Of a stretch of 64,000 bases of DNA, positions 63,242 to 64,000 are shown one piece after another. The translations under genes and the position numbers were made by a program. Numbering within the stretch: position 1 is the first letter of the stretch; every line of letters starts with the position of its first letter. The DNA comes from Cohnella pontilimi (GTDB lineage: Bacteria; Bacillota; Bacilli; Paenibacillales; Paenibacillaceae). The stretch spans positions 372,001 through 436,000 of the forward strand of contig NZ_SUPK01000002.1 of the NCBI RefSeq assembly GCF_005049045.1, given 5' to 3'. The notes under the pieces were generated by a model. The model had not been told where the DNA came from. It did not search any database and worked only from the letters and a program-made list of their open reading frames with translations.

Positions 63242-64000
63242 CTCGATACCCTCGGCATGTTGGTATGGTTCGTCTCGTTCCGGCCCATAAAAAAGCTGAT
63301 AAAGGCAAACAGCAGCCAAACCTCGTATTTGATTTCCAGCGCAACGAAGATCAGAGAAAACAATATAAACACAAGGGCCAGAAACAAGCTGGATGTGGAT
63401 TTCACTTTCACGATCAGATTTTTGGCCAGCAGGAAGAAGAACGCGATCGAGACAATCCCGCCGAACATCACCCATTGGAAAAATCCCGATTTCACGCCCA
63501 GATTTTTATCGGAACCCTCATACAGAAGCAGCTCCCCGGCATTGATCTGGCTTAAACCGAAAGCGTTGTAAGTAACACGGGACATCAATTCAATCGCATC
63601 ATTCATGTACTCATTGAAATAAGTCACATACGCTCCGGTTCCGACGCCAAGCGGATGATGGAACACCGTAGCAAGTGCAATGATGATCGTTCCCATTCGC
63701 GTATACGACGACGTGTAGTTTTCGATATCGTTACTGAACGAATAAGTAAGCCCTGCAGAGAAAGAGGCAATATACCAGTACAAGGCCAAAACAATGGCAA
63801 TAAGCAAAATGAAGTTTTTCTTCTTTCTGAAATCCAGAAATTTGATCATGGTCACGAGAAGCGTAAGCAGCATGACGATTAAAAACCCTTTCGAACCTGT
63901 TACGGACGTATAGAAGAGAAAAAAGCCGGCCGCATACAAGAAGGACAACGTCCGGGCGAAACCGCCGCTCAAATACCGGGTCAAATAAACCATGATCGCG
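63238..64000 (-). CDS. Wzy-like polysaccharide polymerase, 5' part beyond the window
   Basis: The C-terminal 254 residues of a multi-pass membrane protein; the frame stays open to the window end. At least six hydrophobic segments are visible, with an external loop between residues 110 and 160 that contains HHPLGVGTGAYVTYFNEYM. The HPLGxGxG pattern is typical of O-antigen ligase/polymerase (Wzy/WaaL) proteins. It is followed by GT4 with an ATGA overlap. Polymerase rather than ligase is inferred from the flippase in the same operon. Confidence 0.85.
   Translation of the reverse strand, partial: AIMVYLTRYLSGGFARTLSFLYAAGFFLFYTSVTGSKGFLIVMLLTLLVTMIKFLDFRKKKNFILLIAIVLALYWYIASFSAGLTYSFSNDIENYTSSYTRMGTIIIALATVFHHPLGVGTGAYVTYFNEYMNDAIELMSRVTYNAFGLSQINAGELLLYEGSDKNLGVKSGFFQWVMFGGIVSIAFFFLLAKNLIVKVKSTSSLFLALVFILFSLIFVALEIKYEVWLLFAFISFFMGRNETNHTNMPRVSR

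Noticed and set aside
63242-63475. N-terminal extension of the glycosyltransferase at 62072
   Set aside because: It would overlap the polymerase gene by 234 bases; the ATG at 63241 gives the normal GT4 start and an ATGA overlap.
1-64000. tRNA or rRNA genes, insertion sequences, prophage and replication origin
   Set aside because: No cloverleaf-type tRNA, rRNA segment, transposase, integrase, terminal inverted repeats or DnaA-box cluster was found on reading both strands.

Overview
The window looks like a chromosomal segment of an endospore-forming, GC-rich member of the Bacillales, most probably the Paenibacillaceae. The reasons are: a long stretch follows the Bacillus subtilis yqeT-to-yqfO gene order (prmA, rsmE, mtaB, rpsU, yqeY, nfeD/yqeZ, floA/yqfA, yqfC, yqfD, phoH, yqfF, ybeY, dgkA, cdd, era, yqzL, recO, glyQS, yqfL, yqxD, dnaG, sigA, trmK, yqfO); sporulation genes yqfC and yqfD are present; addBA/sbcDC are present; and genes are preceded by strong GGAGG-type ribosome binding sites with many TTG and GTG starts. 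No tRNA, rRNA, IS element, prophage or CRISPR array was seen.

Layout. Bases 1-833 (+) hold a disulfide-bond pair (a truncated DsbA/BdbD-like protein and BdbC). It converges on a minus-strand RNase P RNA gene (878-1294), which has the architecture of class A rather than the class B usual in Bacillus. From 1376 to 25706 almost everything is on the minus strand. In transcription order this is hinT; rpsU-yqeY; nfeD-floA-orf behind a SigW-like promoter; a secreted DUF5667 protein; yqfC-yqfD-phoH-pgpH-ybeY-dgkA-cdd-era-yqzL-recO; a glycine T-box leader followed by glyQ-glyS-yqfL; yqxD-dnaG-sigA behind a clear SigA promoter; and a membrane protein-trmK-nif3 set. These cover translation, RNA maturation, replication start, envelope stress, c-di-AMP turnover and sporulation.

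Bases 25830-28226 hold a small predicted Sm-like protein and, divergently, a single open frame joining a TetR regulator to an FAD amine oxidase/phytoene-desaturase-type enzyme, with a palindromic operator in front. Bases 28309-41097 are the addB-addA-sbcD-sbcC recombination and nuclease operon with a membrane-anchored protein at its end. Bases 41248-45001 hold a small orphan protein, a Na/phosphate cotransporter, a PUA-type rRNA methyltransferase, a Nudix hydrolase and an array of six roughly 52-bp hairpin repeats. Bases 45107-48956 are prmA-site-2 protease-rsmE-mtaB, and 49200-50328 hold an XRE regulator and an anchored coiled-coil protein.

Bases 50432-64000 are the downstream part of an exopolysaccharide operon, all on the minus strand and mostly overlapping or tightly spaced: Wzy-like polymerase (cut by the window edge), four glycosyltransferases, two hexapeptide acyltransferases, a Wzx flippase, a pyruvyl transferase, a bifunctional GDP-mannose/mannose-6-phosphate enzyme, UDP-glucose dehydrogenase, and a secreted protein with a large internal duplication. 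The gene set predicts an anionic polymer containing mannose and glucuronic acid with pyruvate and acyl decorations, in the manner of xanthan or the Paenibacillus paenans. The least explained items are the TetR-oxidase fusion, the hairpin repeat array, the duplicated secreted protein, and the DUF5667 protein with 11-residue repeats and an Asp/His tail.
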